Shown: positions 1 through 8,543, counted from the stretch's first letter. The stretch: DNA of 38,046 bases from Desulfosporosinus sp. I2 (GCF_000960765.1 NZ_JYNH01000030.1:1-38046), one strand, 5' to 3'. Numbers and translations: made by a program. Notes: a model not told the origin generated them from the sequence alone.

Positions 1-1128
1 TACCGGCGGGCGTCCAACCGTCAGGGGGATATCCTGTGGTGCACTGGCGAAGTCAGTAATATTATCGCCGTTGATTTCTTCGTTGAACAACCGCAGGGTA
101 TAGGCCCCTTCCGGCATGTCCGCGGGAAGCGTTATGCTCGCGGTACCCTCTGGCGCTGCCGAGCCACCGCTCAAATCCTTCAGCTTGCTGTAGTATTTTA
201 CACTGCCGTCCGCTCCCGTGATCACGCAGGAGACATATTTGCCTGTTCCCGTTACCGCACCGGTATAGGCCACGGAAAGCGTCTGGCCCGATTTGAGGGT
301 GCGGGCGCTTTTATCGATCACGGTGAGGTTGAGACTGGCGGTGTTGGCATCGTTTACCGTCAGCTTGATCACGCCTGTAGGTGCTGCCGCAGACGAAAGG
401 ATGCCTGTGGCGTCTGATTTGCCGCCCACTGCGTCGGAGGTGAAGAGAACGTCCGCCGCATTGAGCCGAAAAGCGGGGCGATAGGCCGCGACGGTTCCCA
501 CAGCGAAGCCCTCAGGCCAAACGCTGCCCGCATGGTCAACATATGCCTCGCAGGTATCTATGCTGCCCGGTGTCCGCAGCCACCAGTAGGTGCTGTTCGA
601 TTTGCGGACCTCGCTGTTCACCTGATTGGCTTCAGCCACGCTCAGCGGCCAGAAAGCCACGTTGCTGAGGGTAACCCCGCCGATGCCGTCGTCATTATAG
701 CCGGTCTGACCATAGTTGGTGGTCCAGCCTAAAGTGCGTGGCAGAACAAACCCATTTTCCCTTGCGTCGGTGATCGCAGCAAAGGCGTTGTCCATCGCCG
801 CTTGCAGGCCGGAGCCGTTATATTTGTTATCTACAGTACTGCCGTTAAACTGTCCGTCAGCGCCAACGCTCTGTCCGTTTTTTAACAGCAGCGTTATGGT
901 ATTAGCGGCACTGTACACACCGGTTCCGTTATACCCTATCACGTCCCATTGTTTGCCGGCAAACCCCACGGCAGTGAAAGGGGGCGCAGCGGCGCTCAGC
1001 CCGGCCTTGACCGTGCCTGGTCCCGACTGGATATTGACCGCACCCTGCGCCTGTACCGGCATAATCGCGAAGACCATCGCCACGATGAGTGCAAGGGATA
1101 AGAATTTATGTATCAGCTTTGCTTTCAT
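1..1128 (-). CDS. Secreted DUF6273-domain protein, C-terminus cut by window edge
   Basis: The frame is open for all 376 codons from ATG at 1128 to the window edge, so the C-terminus is missing. AAGGAGGAG lies just upstream of the ATG. The N-terminus is a clear Sec signal peptide: MKAKLIH, a hydrophobic stretch, then a likely cleavage site after VQAQG. Residues about 60-240 carry marks of the DUF6273 family: STYWWLRTPG, then RPAFRLNAADVLFTS. After that come beta-rich, Ser/Thr/Gly-rich segments (SLNLTVIDKSAR, LSVAYTGAVTGTGKYVSCVI) resembling an extracellular Ig-like or adhesin region. Function is unknown; it is probably exported to the cell surface. The gene is visibly richer in G+C than most of the window, and its neighbour is a MalT-type regulator, so it may be a recent arrival. 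Family assignment is from motif memory. Confidence 0.85.
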   Translation of the reverse strand, partial: MKAKLIHKFLSLALIVAMVFAIMPVQAQGAVNIQSGPGTVKAGLSAAAPPFTAVGFAGKQWDVIGYNGTGVYSAANTITLLLKNGQSVGADGQFNGSTVDNKYNGSGLQAAMDNAFAAITDARENGFVLPRTLGWTTNYGQTGYNDDGIGGVTLSNVAFWPLSVAEANQVNSEVRKSNSTYWWLRTPGSIDTCEAYVDHAGSVWPEGFAVGTVAAYRPAFRLNAADVLFTSDAVGGKSDATGILSSAAAPTGVIKLTVNDANTASLNLTVIDKSARTLKSGQTLSVAYTGAVTGTGKYVSCVITGADGSVKYYSKLKDLSGGSAAPEGTASITLPADMPEGAYTLRLFNEEINGDNITDFASAPQDIPLTVGRPPV

Positions 1129-1214
1129 TTCGACTCCTCCTTAAATACCATGAACGGGAAAATAAGATGGATATTATTATTCTGTTGCCATGGATTCCCT
1201 CATCAATAATCAGC

Positions 1215-1252
1215 AGCCTATTTATGTTAAAAGATATTAGCATAAATAGGCT
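1215..1252. promoter_or_regulatory. 12-bp inverted repeat upstream of the DUF6273 gene, possible operator
   Basis: AGCCTATTTATG at 1215-1226 is mirrored perfectly by CATAAATAGGCT at 1241-1252, with a 14-bp spacer. It lies 87-124 bp upstream of the DUF6273 start, just upstream of a weak -35-like TTGATG on the minus strand (about 1206-1201). That is where an activator would bind. No T-run follows it, so a terminator is unlikely. The adjacent LuxR/MalT regulator is the natural candidate ligand, but that is inference. Confidence 0.5.
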
Positions 1253-1293
1253 CGTCGCACATCGTACCTGAGTACTGCGGAAAGATAGTACAA

Positions 1294-1330
1294 AAAAGAC
1301 ACATGAAGCTTAAGCTCCCATGTGTCTTTT
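1294..1330 (-). terminator. Intrinsic terminator of the LuxR-type regulator gene
   Basis: AAAAGACACATG (1294-1305) pairs perfectly with CATGTGTCTTTT (1319-1330). The 13-nt loop is itself partly palindromic. Read on the minus strand, a T-run follows the stem. It lies 41 bp past the regulator stop codon and, because the arms carry A and T tracts, may work in both directions. Confidence 0.85.
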
Positions 1331-1370
1331 GATATAGCAGAAATAGCAGAGACTTCAAATTTCCGAATGT

Positions 1371-3956
1371 TTACAACAGCCCTAATTCCCGAACCAACTT
1401 GATACACTGAACGCGGTTTTTTACGCCCAGCTTGGTATAGATGTTGCCGGTATGGGTCTTGACCGTCCGGAGACCGATTCCCAGCTTTTCGCAAATCATT
1501 TTATTAGTATCGGCATTTACCATCAGTTCAAGTACTTTTTTCTCCTGCGCCGTGAATTGCTCAGATAATTTTTCAGCCACTTCCGCTGCAACCTCAGCAT
1601 GGGCCGCCGCGGTTTGCAGCAGGCTATCGCGGATCTGCTCCAGCAGGCTTGCGGCAAAGGCCTTCCGCTCTTTGAAGAAATGATCCCCGGACAGCTTTCC
1701 CCTAGACTTTAGGTAAGCCCGTAGTATTTGGGCCATAGGGGCCAACTCATCCAGGTAGCTTCTGACATACCCTTCATTCAGCCCAAGGCTAAGGGATTCG
1801 TCCAGATATCTTAAAGCAAGCCGCGTGTGATTATCCCTGAAAGAAAGCAAGGCCAGAATATTCAGCACCTCCACCTGGCTGTGCAGCCTTTTGCTTTCCC
1901 CGGTGAATGCCAGGAGCCTTTGCAGAAGAAGCCGCGCATCCTGGGTTCGGTTGATCAAGATCAGGACCCTGGCATAGACAATCAATTCAAATTCCCTGAC
2001 TCTGTCAATCTCTGTGAATATGCTTAGCTTGCGGGCAGAATACCATTCCCGCACCTTATCTGTGTTGCCAATGTCGATATAAAGTCTGCACCGAAAAGCA
2101 TCGAGCAGATACAGCCAATGCGTCTTACCGATACTTTGGAGCTGCTTTCTGCCTTCCTCCACGACTGCAAAAGCACCCGATATGTCACCGCCGGCCCGTT
2201 TCAGCCGGGCAATATCCACTATTACAGGAACAAGAGCGCCCGGACAGATTGCTTCTCTGGCTTCCTCCAGTGCTTTCAAAAGATAAGGCTGGGCTTCCTC
2301 GATCCGGTTGCTTTCATACAAGTATTCGCCAACGGCCAGGGGTGCGTAGCCGGGATTTTTTGATATCATTCTCCGGTAGCTGTCGGCCATCCTGACGAAT
2401 TGATCAGGAGCTTCCTTAAATAGGCCTGACAGCCTGTTAATGGGGCAGCGGTAAAAGTAAATGTCCGCCGTATTGAAGTCATTGTATTCCGGCATCTTAA
2501 AATATCTGCCTCCATCCGTCTCAGCCGCAGAAAAAATCAGCGGTAAGAATCCTAGGTTGTTTTCCCGGATGAGGAGGTTGGCCTCAATCATAATGCACAC
2601 TGTATCGCTGTACCCTATCCATTCGGTTCCGGTTGCATATTGGTAGCCGTCTTTCAAGGCTTTCATTCTGTCGATCCACTGCCGTGACAGATCAAGTCTG
2701 CCCAGCTCCGCATAATACAAGGCATAAATGCAGGCGCTCTTGAAGCTGTTTTCCCGATACTCGGCCGGCAGGCGTTCAATCCAGGTTAACAGCCTATCGA
2801 AGTCATTTTTATGAATTAAAGGGTCCGTCTGGTGTTCAATCAGTTCAAAAGCTTCCTGGTAAGCGCCGCCGCTTAAAAAATAGTCGATGGCCTCCGGCAT
2901 CAAGCTCTGCTCCTGAAACCATGCTCCTGCTCTTTTATACAGTTGGGAAATCTCTTCCGGGAATGTTTCCTGAAGCAGTTTGCGGAGAAAACTTTGAAAC
3001 AGATGGTGATACCTGTATGCTTGCCTTTGCCCATCCAAATCCGTAATAAAATTATTTCCTTCAGCCATTTCCTCCAGCCAATTGAACCCATGGTCATCAC
3101 CTGTAACAGCATTGCACAAATCCGGCCACAGGGTGTCCAGAATGGAGATTTTCATGGCAAAACTCAGCTTTTCCGGTCTCCAGTTACTAATTACCTCATC
3201 CCTGAGGTATTGGCCGATATCCCGGCTGGAGCGTGAAAGCGCCTGAATAGCGTCGCGCCCGCCGCCCTCCTCTATGGATAGGGTGACGGCGACCAACGCC
3301 GCAGCCCAGCCTTCGGTAAAACTCTCCACCTTCTTCAGTTCGGAATTTTCCAGCGTAATCCCTCTCGCCTGATAAAACCTGAATATTTCTTCCTCGCCAA
3401 AGCGCAGGTCTTCTGTGTTAAGCCGCTGTATCTGCCACTTAACCCTGTGCCTGGCCAACCCAATCTCCGGTGTTGTCCGGCTGATAAGAACGAGGTGCAC
3501 AGGGGAAGGAAGATAGTCAATCAGATAAGACAGTCCCGCCAATATAGCGGGATCACGGATGAGATGAAGATCGTCCAGCACAAGGAAGAAGTCGGAGGAA
3601 ATCTCCGACAGACGGTCGATGAGGATGTTGATGTGGATGTTGGCCTTCATCATCTCCGGAGATGAAAAAGTATATTCTGCGTCCTTGCTGATGCCGTCCG
3701 TAATATCCTCAAGGGCGGCACAGACATATTGCCAGAAACTCACGGGATGATTGTCTCCATCATCTAACGACAGCCAGGCATAGGGCAGACCGCATTTGCC
3801 CAACCAATCAAGAACCGCGGTGGTCTTTCCGGAGCCTGCGGGGGCCGTGACCAGTATCAGCTTGCATTCCTTCGCCTGTTGGAACTTGGTTAGAAGCTTT
3901 TCCCTGCTGATAATATTCTTATAGACCGCGGGTGCACATAGCTTGGCTTTAAGCAA
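1371..3956 (-). CDS. MalT-type ATP-dependent LuxR-family transcriptional regulator
   Basis: An 861-residue STAND-class regulator. It opens with the usual LuxR/MalT N-terminus (KLCAPAVYKNIISREKLL). Walker A APAGSGKTT is at residues 38-46 and Walker B FFLVLDDLH near residue 120. A long helical TPR-like sensor region fills about 350-780. The C-terminal LuxR-type helix-turn-helix (LTAQEKKVLELM, then GIGLRTVKTHTGNIYTKLGV) occupies the last 65 residues. Length fits the MalT family (about 850-900). Such proteins bind ATP and a small inducer, oligomerise and activate nearby promoters; the inducer here is unknown. The start is TTG, supported by AAAGGAAAGGAAG upstream. Its only close neighbour downstream is the secreted DUF6273 gene, the likely target. 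Confidence 0.9.
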   Translation of the reverse strand: MLKAKLCAPAVYKNIISREKLLTKFQQAKECKLILVTAPAGSGKTTAVLDWLGKCGLPYAWLSLDDGDNHPVSFWQYVCAALEDITDGISKDAEYTFSSPEMMKANIHINILIDRLSEISSDFFLVLDDLHLIRDPAILAGLSYLIDYLPSPVHLVLISRTTPEIGLARHRVKWQIQRLNTEDLRFGEEEIFRFYQARGITLENSELKKVESFTEGWAAALVAVTLSIEEGGGRDAIQALSRSSRDIGQYLRDEVISNWRPEKLSFAMKISILDTLWPDLCNAVTGDDHGFNWLEEMAEGNNFITDLDGQRQAYRYHHLFQSFLRKLLQETFPEEISQLYKRAGAWFQEQSLMPEAIDYFLSGGAYQEAFELIEHQTDPLIHKNDFDRLLTWIERLPAEYRENSFKSACIYALYYAELGRLDLSRQWIDRMKALKDGYQYATGTEWIGYSDTVCIMIEANLLIRENNLGFLPLIFSAAETDGGRYFKMPEYNDFNTADIYFYRCPINRLSGLFKEAPDQFVRMADSYRRMISKNPGYAPLAVGEYLYESNRIEEAQPYLLKALEEAREAICPGALVPVIVDIARLKRAGGDISGAFAVVEEGRKQLQSIGKTHWLYLLDAFRCRLYIDIGNTDKVREWYSARKLSIFTEIDRVREFELIVYARVLILINRTQDARLLLQRLLAFTGESKRLHSQVEVLNILALLSFRDNHTRLALRYLDESLSLGLNEGYVRSYLDELAPMAQILRAYLKSRGKLSGDHFFKERKAFAASLLEQIRDSLLQTAAAHAEVAAEVAEKLSEQFTAQEKKVLELMVNADTNKMICEKLGIGLRTVKTHTGNIYTKLGVKNRVQCIKLVRELGLL

Positions 3957-4109
3957 TTTAAAGCTTCCTTTCCTTTGACATGCAAATTATTCCGGCCTGC
4001 TGCTATTCATAGATTAACCTAAAAAGGATACCCCATTGGTACCGCTGGTAAAATGGTAACACTTAAATTCTTCATTTCTATGCTAATCCCTGCCAATGTC
4101 TATTCACTT

Positions 4110-5037
4110 TTACAATATTCCAGAATCCTTACCAGCTGGAATGACTATGTATTTACTGAGTTCCTTCATAGATTTGCAGGATCTTTCATCTGCGCTGGCT
4201 ATTAGAATGTCCAAGGAGGTGTTTTCCCGGTATTGACAAAATCCAAGGGTCATCGTAACGCTTTTGCCGATGTCTGCGTGCCAGTATTCCGCTACTGCCC
4301 TCCGTATCTCATTAGCTTTTTCAAAAATCAAATCCCATTGAGCCGTCTCTAGGACTATTAAGAATTCCTCGCCGCCCCACCGGCCAATAAAACCACAGTC
4401 GCCAATCGCTGTGCTCAATATTGCGTATATACGGACAAGGATTTTGTCCCCTTTAACATGCCCGAACTGATCATTAATGTCTTTAAAATGATCAATATCC
4501 TCTGGCAGACAAGGTATAGGCCTGCGTAAAAGTAAAGACTGAAACACCGAACGGAATTAGGGAAGGTGTATTGCTAAGTGTCATTTGATAAATAAAATCA
4601 TTGATCAAGGTTATCCCTAAACAAGCAAAACCCAGAAGTACGATATTTGCAAAAGGAAATGCCTTCCATACGCCAACAGCCAAGCGAATCATGGCATAGC
4701 CTAATAATATTAATGCAAAGACAGCGTAAATCATCAATAACCTGTCAGCAGAACTATAAGGAATCCAGAGGATGAGAAAACCAAACAATGATCCCAGAGC
4801 GATGCTGCTCTTGACAAACCATTTGGCGAACAAACCATCCAAAGCATGGTGTAAGAATCCACACAAAGCTGCAAAACCGATAAACACACATAGATAAGCT
4901 ATTCGTCCATAAACTAAAAAACCGAGATTCAAATGACTTGGCAAGAAGCGTTCTCCTACCAATAACATCCGGAGTGGACATCTATAATATTTCCGCGTGA
5001 TTTGTCTATTCCCTTCCATGACATTGGAAAAAAGCAA
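4110..5037 (-). pseudogene. Broken 7TM-type diguanylate cyclase (GGDEF) gene
   Basis: Two overlapping frames hold pieces of one membrane-bound diguanylate cyclase. Frame one (5037 to 4492) encodes several transmembrane helices of a 7TMR-DISM-like domain (LLVGERFLPSHL onward), ending in FTFTQAYTLSARGY. Frame two (reading to the stop at 4110) carries DIDHFKDINDQFGH and the active-site loop RWGGEEF. The membrane part runs straight into DIDHF: the linker and first part of the GGDEF domain, including the usual LTGLYNRR-like segment, are missing. So there is a deletion of some 50-70 codons as well as a frameshift. The N-terminus also lacks the sensor domain and first helices. The C-terminal ADERSCKSMKELSK is decayed from the usual ADxxLYxAK. 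The gene is very probably dead, although the GGEEF loop is intact. Confidence 0.8.
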
Positions 5038-5087
5038 AAACCTAGCTTCTTATTGCGAATTCTGCTTGCTTTTTTCTTGTTGAAAAA

Positions 5088-5119
5088 GCGGACGTATCTT
5101 CCTTTGTAAGTACGCCCGC
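5088..5119 (-). terminator. Intrinsic terminator of the HdrD-like gene
   Basis: GCGGACGTA (5088-5096) pairs with TACGCCCGC (5111-5119) with one mismatch. On the minus strand it is followed by CTTTTTC. It lies about 85 bp past the stop of the HdrD-like gene at 5204. Confidence 0.75.
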
Positions 5120-5203
5120 TCATCTTGACGGATTTTCCTATTCAGTTGGTTACGATAGTAAACCAGGTATTGTTTCAGAACTACTGGGCCAAAATGAAAT
5201 AGT

Positions 5204-6433
5204 TTAATGGAAAAATTGCTTTTCCTCATCTACTAAGCCCAATGCAATTTCTACTAAGGCAGTGAGATGCATCATTTTCATACCAAGTTTGTAATGCTTA
5301 TTCATGTCAACAAACTGGTCCATACAGTTATGACAAGGAATGCACCCAATTGTCGCACCTGTAGCCACTAATTGATCAACTTTAGGTTTGGCTTTTACCA
5401 TACGCATTGCTTTAGTTTCGGCTACGGCACCCGCTCCCCCGCCAGCTCCACAGCAAAGGTTATACTCCCTGTTAGGAAACATTTCGCGGAAATCCATGAC
5501 CGTATTATTCAATACATAGCGCTGAGGCTCAACAATCCCCTCTTTACGAACCGTATTACAGGGATCATGTAGGGTTACTGGGATTGTATTTCTGGTCTTA
5601 TCTAGTTTTAGTGTGCCGTCTTTAATCCAATCGGCATACAACTCCATTATATGGCGGACAGGGAGCTGTTTCCCTTTCCAGTAATCACGAGCAAACACTC
5701 TGGTTGATCGGAAAGCATGGCCACATTCTGTGACAATAATTTCCTTAGCGTTTAGCCTCTCTGCTTCTTCAAACATCGGACGTGAAATTGCATCAAATTC
5801 ATCGTTTTTACCCGTAAACAAACAAATATTAGTAGCATCCCAACGCTTAGAGCTGATCGTAAAGTTTGCTTTGGCCGCGTGGAAAACATTTAATATACTT
5901 TGTAGATCAGCTGGATAATGTTTGATCTCCCGAGCATTAAATCCAAAGAAGAAATCTGCATCAGGAACATCTAACGGAATCTTATAGGTCGGATCCTTCA
6001 GATCTGCCTGCATCATTTCTTCAATCCATTCTAATGTCTCATCATAATCGATTTGTTCAACACCCATCTGATTACCTGTCCGTATATGATCATCAGCAAT
6101 CACTTGCAAATAACCGGGAGCCTTTGCCACTTTACCTCGGAAGGCTCTCGTGAGTGCGTTTATATTCACTCCCATCGGACATTCCACAGTACAGCGATTA
6201 CACATTGTACAATTCCAGATAAAAGGATCATTTTCTGCTTCTTCTCGCATACCCAGGACTACTTTACGTATGAATTTACGAGGGTCCTGATCCTTATGTA
6301 GATCACTATATACACAGCCAGCCGTACACATACCGCAAGTAAGACAATTAGAAAAATCATAACCATTCAATAATTCTGCTATTTCATCACGTAAGGTTGG
6401 ATCTAAACTTTTAATTCTTATTGGTTCTCCCAT
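5204..6433 (-). CDS. HdrD/DsrK-like (Fe-S)-binding protein with CCG domain
   Basis: A 409-residue soluble redox protein. Two 4Fe-4S motifs stand at the N-terminus: C30xxC33xxC36xxxC40 and C75xxC78xxC81xxxC85P. The C-terminal half has a cysteine-rich CCG domain: HDPCNTVRKEG, then NLCCGAGGG, then CIPCHNCMDQF. This layout is that of heterodisulfide reductase subunit D and relatives (DsrK, GlcF), where the CCG domain holds a noncubane cluster or reduces a disulfide. No membrane helix is visible. ATG with GGAGGTG upstream. No partner cytochrome or HdrABC gene is adjacent and a terminator follows, so it appears to be monocistronic. Substrate and partner cannot be told from sequence; roles in lactate- or sulfur-linked electron transfer are possible. 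Confidence 0.85.
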   Translation of the reverse strand: MGEPIRIKSLDPTLRDEIAELLNGYDFSNCLTCGMCTAGCVYSDLHKDQDPRKFIRKVVLGMREEAENDPFIWNCTMCNRCTVECPMGVNINALTRAFRGKVAKAPGYLQVIADDHIRTGNQMGVEQIDYDETLEWIEEMMQADLKDPTYKIPLDVPDADFFFGFNAREIKHYPADLQSILNVFHAAKANFTISSKRWDATNICLFTGKNDEFDAISRPMFEEAERLNAKEIIVTECGHAFRSTRVFARDYWKGKQLPVRHIMELYADWIKDGTLKLDKTRNTIPVTLHDPCNTVRKEGIVEPQRYVLNNTVMDFREMFPNREYNLCCGAGGGAGAVAETKAMRMVKAKPKVDQLVATGATIGCIPCHNCMDQFVDMNKHYKLGMKMMHLTALVEIALGLVDEEKQFFH

Positions 6434-6533
6434 CTTACGACACCTCCGACATTAAATTAATATTCCTTCGACAATTCTTTTAATTGTACCGTTGAAAATA
6501 CTTAGTCATCCCAAGCTGTACTTGATTGAACCT

Positions 6534-6555
6534 ATACTCTTTTCTTAAAGAGTAT
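6534..6555 (-). other. Hairpin/inverted repeat upstream of the HdrD-like gene
   Basis: ATACTCTTT (6534-6542) and AAAGAGTAT (6547-6555) form a perfect 9-bp stem with a TCTT loop, about 100 bp upstream of the HdrD-like start. No T-run follows on the minus strand, so an operator or leader structure is likelier than a terminator. Confidence 0.35.
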
Positions 6556-6623
6556 TCATGAGAAACTATGCGCAAATATGTAATGGCCAAAGCTAGATCT
6601 TCCTCACAGGGTCTGATCCAAAT

Positions 6624-6648
6624 AAAGCGGATGATAATCATCCGCTTT
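6624..6648 (-). terminator. Intrinsic terminator of the ferredoxin gene
   Basis: AAAGCGGATGAT (6624-6635) is mirrored perfectly by ATCATCCGCTTT (6637-6648). A TTTATTT tract follows on the minus strand. It lies 18 bp past the ferredoxin stop and separates that gene from the HdrD-like gene. Confidence 0.8.
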
Positions 6649-6665
6649 CACCTAATTAGCACTTG

Positions 6666-6854
6666 CTATTTGATGGTAATACAGTGTGCTGGGCAGCCCT
6701 CGGCAGCTTCTTTGGCGGCTTCCTCACACTCACTAGGGACTGGGTTTGTGTAAGCGATTGCTAACCCGTCGGCTCCCATCTTAAAAACCTCAGGACAGAA
6801 TTCGGGGCATGATTCACACCCGATGCACTCATCTTGGTCTACTTCAGCAATCAT
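6666..6854 (-). CDS. Small single-cluster 4Fe-4S ferredoxin
   Basis: A 62-residue acidic ferredoxin. The motif DECIGCESCPEFCPEVF gives Cys10, Cys13, Cys16 and Cys20, and a last cysteine followed by proline lies in EGCPAHCITIK. This is the monocluster type found in Clostridia and sulfate reducers (about 58-65 residues), a soluble one-electron carrier. The extra cysteine pair (Cys20 and the late C-x-x-x-C) fits the disulfide seen in some of these proteins. ATG with GAGGAGG upstream. It sits upstream of the HdrD-like gene on the same strand, but a strong terminator separates them. The redox partner is unknown. Confidence 0.9.
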   Translation of the reverse strand: MIAEVDQDECIGCESCPEFCPEVFKMGADGLAIAYTNPVPSECEEAAKEAAEGCPAHCITIK

Positions 6855-7026
6855 AATGTATCCTCCTCAAAATTTTTTCTCTTTGAGCAAACCCCTCTTC
6901 CAGTTTGAAATTTCCTTTCTCGCAGCATTATAAATACACTGAACTGTTGTACGAGCAATTTCTATTTGGTCCTCCGCAATTTGCGACAAAAGACACAGGA
7001 GCGTCCCCCTACCACCTTGCTACTGC

Positions 7027-7299
7027 TTATATGCTCTGTAATTGCTGGCTAATGATTTTCAGCTTGCTTTCAAGCTGCTCTTTTTCTGCTTGCAGCAATT
7101 CTTTTTGTGTTTTTAATTCTGTTAAATCAGTTTGGGGGCCTTTTCCAAAATATCTTCGGTGACCAAACCCTTTACCAGAGCCTTGACCTGACCCTATGTC
7201 AGTGCCCTTGCCTACAGGATTTGAGTCCTTGCAAAATCCAAAGCCTCTTCCGGTCATGGATCCGCGCCCCATTTGACCTGTTCCATCTCTTCCTGGCAT
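7027..7299 (-). CDS. DUF5320-domain protein with coiled-coil C-terminus
   Basis: A 90-residue protein with the Gly/Met-rich N-terminus typical of DUF5320 (MPGRDGTGQMGRGSMTGRG, then GFCKDSNPVG). The middle is Gly-rich and the C-terminus (about 58-90) is a heptad-like coiled coil, QKELLQAEKEQLESKLKIIS. Members are often found beside NifX/MIP-type dinitrogenase Fe-Mo cofactor proteins and MRP ATPases in anaerobes; no such gene is adjacent here. Function is unknown. AAGGAGG precedes the ATG. It has its own strong sigma-A promoter flanked by a 16-bp inverted repeat, so its expression is probably tightly regulated. Confidence 0.8.
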   Translation of the reverse strand: MPGRDGTGQMGRGSMTGRGFGFCKDSNPVGKGTDIGSGQGSGKGFGHRRYFGKGPQTDLTELKTQKELLQAEKEQLESKLKIISQQLQSI

Positions 7300-7315
7300 C
7301 TGAATTACCTCCTTA

Positions 7316-7380
7316 CGGTTATTGACATATGCCCCTTACAATTTAAATTATACTATGATTTGAACATATGTCAATAACCG
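7316..7380. promoter_or_regulatory. Perfect 16-bp inverted repeat bracketing the DUF5320 promoter
   Basis: CGGTTATTGACATATG (7316-7331) and CATATGTCAATAACCG (7365-7380) are exact reverse complements with a 33-bp spacer. One arm covers the -35 hexamer; the other lies in the first 25 nt of the transcript, just before the ribosome site. This fits paired operators for a repressor. No regulator gene is adjacent. Confidence 0.65.
7347..7374 (-). promoter_or_regulatory. Consensus sigma-A promoter of the DUF5320 gene
   Basis: On the minus strand, TTGACA (7374-7369), 16-bp spacer, TATAAT (7352-7347): a full match to both sigma-A hexamers. Expected transcription start is near 7340, giving a leader of about 40 nt. 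Confidence 0.75.
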
Positions 7381-7617
7381 TTTTTACTCCTTATTAAATT
7401 TCTGAATCAACGTTGTTGCATACCTGAAACAGAATGAGCTTCTTTGCCATGATGCAAACAGAAGCTTCCCAAAAGTTCAGCGAACTATTGAGAAGCCTCT
7501 AAAATTTACCCATACCCATGCCGGTGAAGGGATAACACGAAGGTAGCATTTAGGTAACGCAAGTCATTAAAAACGATAATTTAAGCATTAAATTCACTGA
7601 ACAAAGGCAAAGGCAAA
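7381..7617. other. Non-coding stretch between DUF5320 and aroF
   Basis: No convincing gene is visible. It holds a hairpin, AGCTTCT (7437-7443) with AGAAGCT (7460-7466), and a short CAAAGG triplication at about 7602-7619 leading into the aroF terminator. The hairpin has no T-run and no assigned role. Confidence 0.4.
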
Positions 7618-7651
7618 GGCCACAAATCCGTCTTCAATTCGGTTTGTGACC
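7618..7651 (-). terminator. Probable terminator of the hutP-aroH-aroF operon
   Basis: GGCCACAAATCCG (7618-7630) pairs with CGGTTTGTGACC (7640-7651), leaving one bulged base and a GU pair, 25 bp past the aroF stop. The downstream minus-strand tract is T-rich but broken (CTTTGCCTTTGCCTTTG), so efficiency is uncertain. Confidence 0.55.
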
Positions 7652-7675
7652 TCTCAGCCCACCTGCCATTTAATA

Positions 7676-8494
7676 TTATTCCTTTAATCGTCCCACGGCT
7701 TTGGCTACAGGCCCTACCCTCTCCATGAGTTCAGCAAAATGTTCAAAATTCAGGGACTGATCTCCATCACTTAAGGCAAGTTCTGGTTGAGGATGAACCT
7801 CGATTATTAGACCATCCGCTCCGGCTGCAATTCCTGCCAAAGCCACCGGGTTGACCAGTGACCATCTCCCAGTCCCATGACTCGGGTCTAAAAATACTGG
7901 GAGATGCGTCAGTTCTTTTAAGGCAGGAATTGCCGCAATATCCACAGTGTTACGGGTATACGTCTCAAAGGTCCGAATCCCTCGTTCACATAATACAACC
8001 TGATCGTTTCCTTCTGCCATGATATACTCCGCAGCGAAAATCCATTCTTCGAGAGTTGCAGCCAAACCGCGTTTTAACAATACCGGATGTTTGGATTTTC
8101 CTATCTCGGTTAAAAGCGAATAATTTTGCATATTTCGAGATCCTATTTGTAACATATCCGCTACTTCCGCAATCCGCTCAATGTCGCGAGCATCCATAAC
8201 TTCTGTAACCACAGGAAGCCCTGTCAATGCCTTGATCTGGCCTAACATCTCCAAGCCACCTTCTCTTTTACCACGAAAAGAATAAGGGGAGGTCCTTGGC
8301 TTATAAGCCCCCCCTCGGAGTATTGTTGCACCAAGTCGTTGAACTTCCAGAGCAGTACTCAACAACTGTTCATAACTTTCAATCGCACAAGGACCGGCTA
8401 CTACAACTAATTCTGAGCCGCCGATGATAACATCCCCCACTCGAACTGTCGTGGTTGCTTGCTGTTTAGTTTGCCGTCGAGCGATTAGATTCAC
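7676..8494 (-). CDS. aroF: 3-deoxy-7-phosphoheptulonate (DAHP) synthase, AroF
   Basis: Condenses phosphoenolpyruvate with erythrose 4-phosphate to DAHP, the first step of the shikimate pathway. The 272-residue protein has the class I-beta signatures: [10 protein letters not shown] near residues 31-40, [39 protein letters not shown] and [11 protein letters not shown], covering PEP, phosphate and metal binding. It lacks the N-terminal ferredoxin-like feedback domain of Thermotoga-type enzymes and the C-terminal chorismate mutase of others, so allosteric control by Phe/Tyr through those domains is not expected. GTG start with AAGGAG upstream. Last gene of an operon with hutP-like and aroH; a separate chorismate mutase gene lies just upstream. 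Confidence 0.93.
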   Translation of the reverse strand: MNLIARRQTKQQATTTVRVGDVIIGGSELVVVAGPCAIESYEQLLSTALEVQRLGATILRGGAYKPRTSPYSFRGKREGGLEMLGQIKALTGLPVVTEVMDARDIERIAEVADMLQIGSRNMQNYSLLTEIGKSKHPVLLKRGLAATLEEWIFAAEYIMAEGNDQVVLCERGIRTFETYTRNTVDIAAIPALKELTHLPVFLDPSHGTGRWSLVNPVALAGIAAGADGLIIEVHPQPELALSDGDQSLNFEHFAELMERVGPVAKAVGRLKE

Positions 8495-8543
8495 CGCGCA
8501 CTCCTTCTTCCTCTACAATAATCTATTGGTCCATGAGTTTATT

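Noticed and set aside
293-1144. Plus-strand ORFs over the DUF6273 gene
   Set aside because: They are shadows of the open minus-strand frame, which has a signal peptide, family motifs and a ribosome site.
4492-4547. Diguanylate cyclase break as a mere sequencing error
   Set aside because: Fixing one frameshift would not restore the missing linker and N-terminal part of the GGDEF domain, nor the missing 5' end.
7602-7619. CAAAGG triplication as a tandem repeat or CRISPR-like array
   Set aside because: Too short, no spacers, and part of the tract beyond the aroF terminator.
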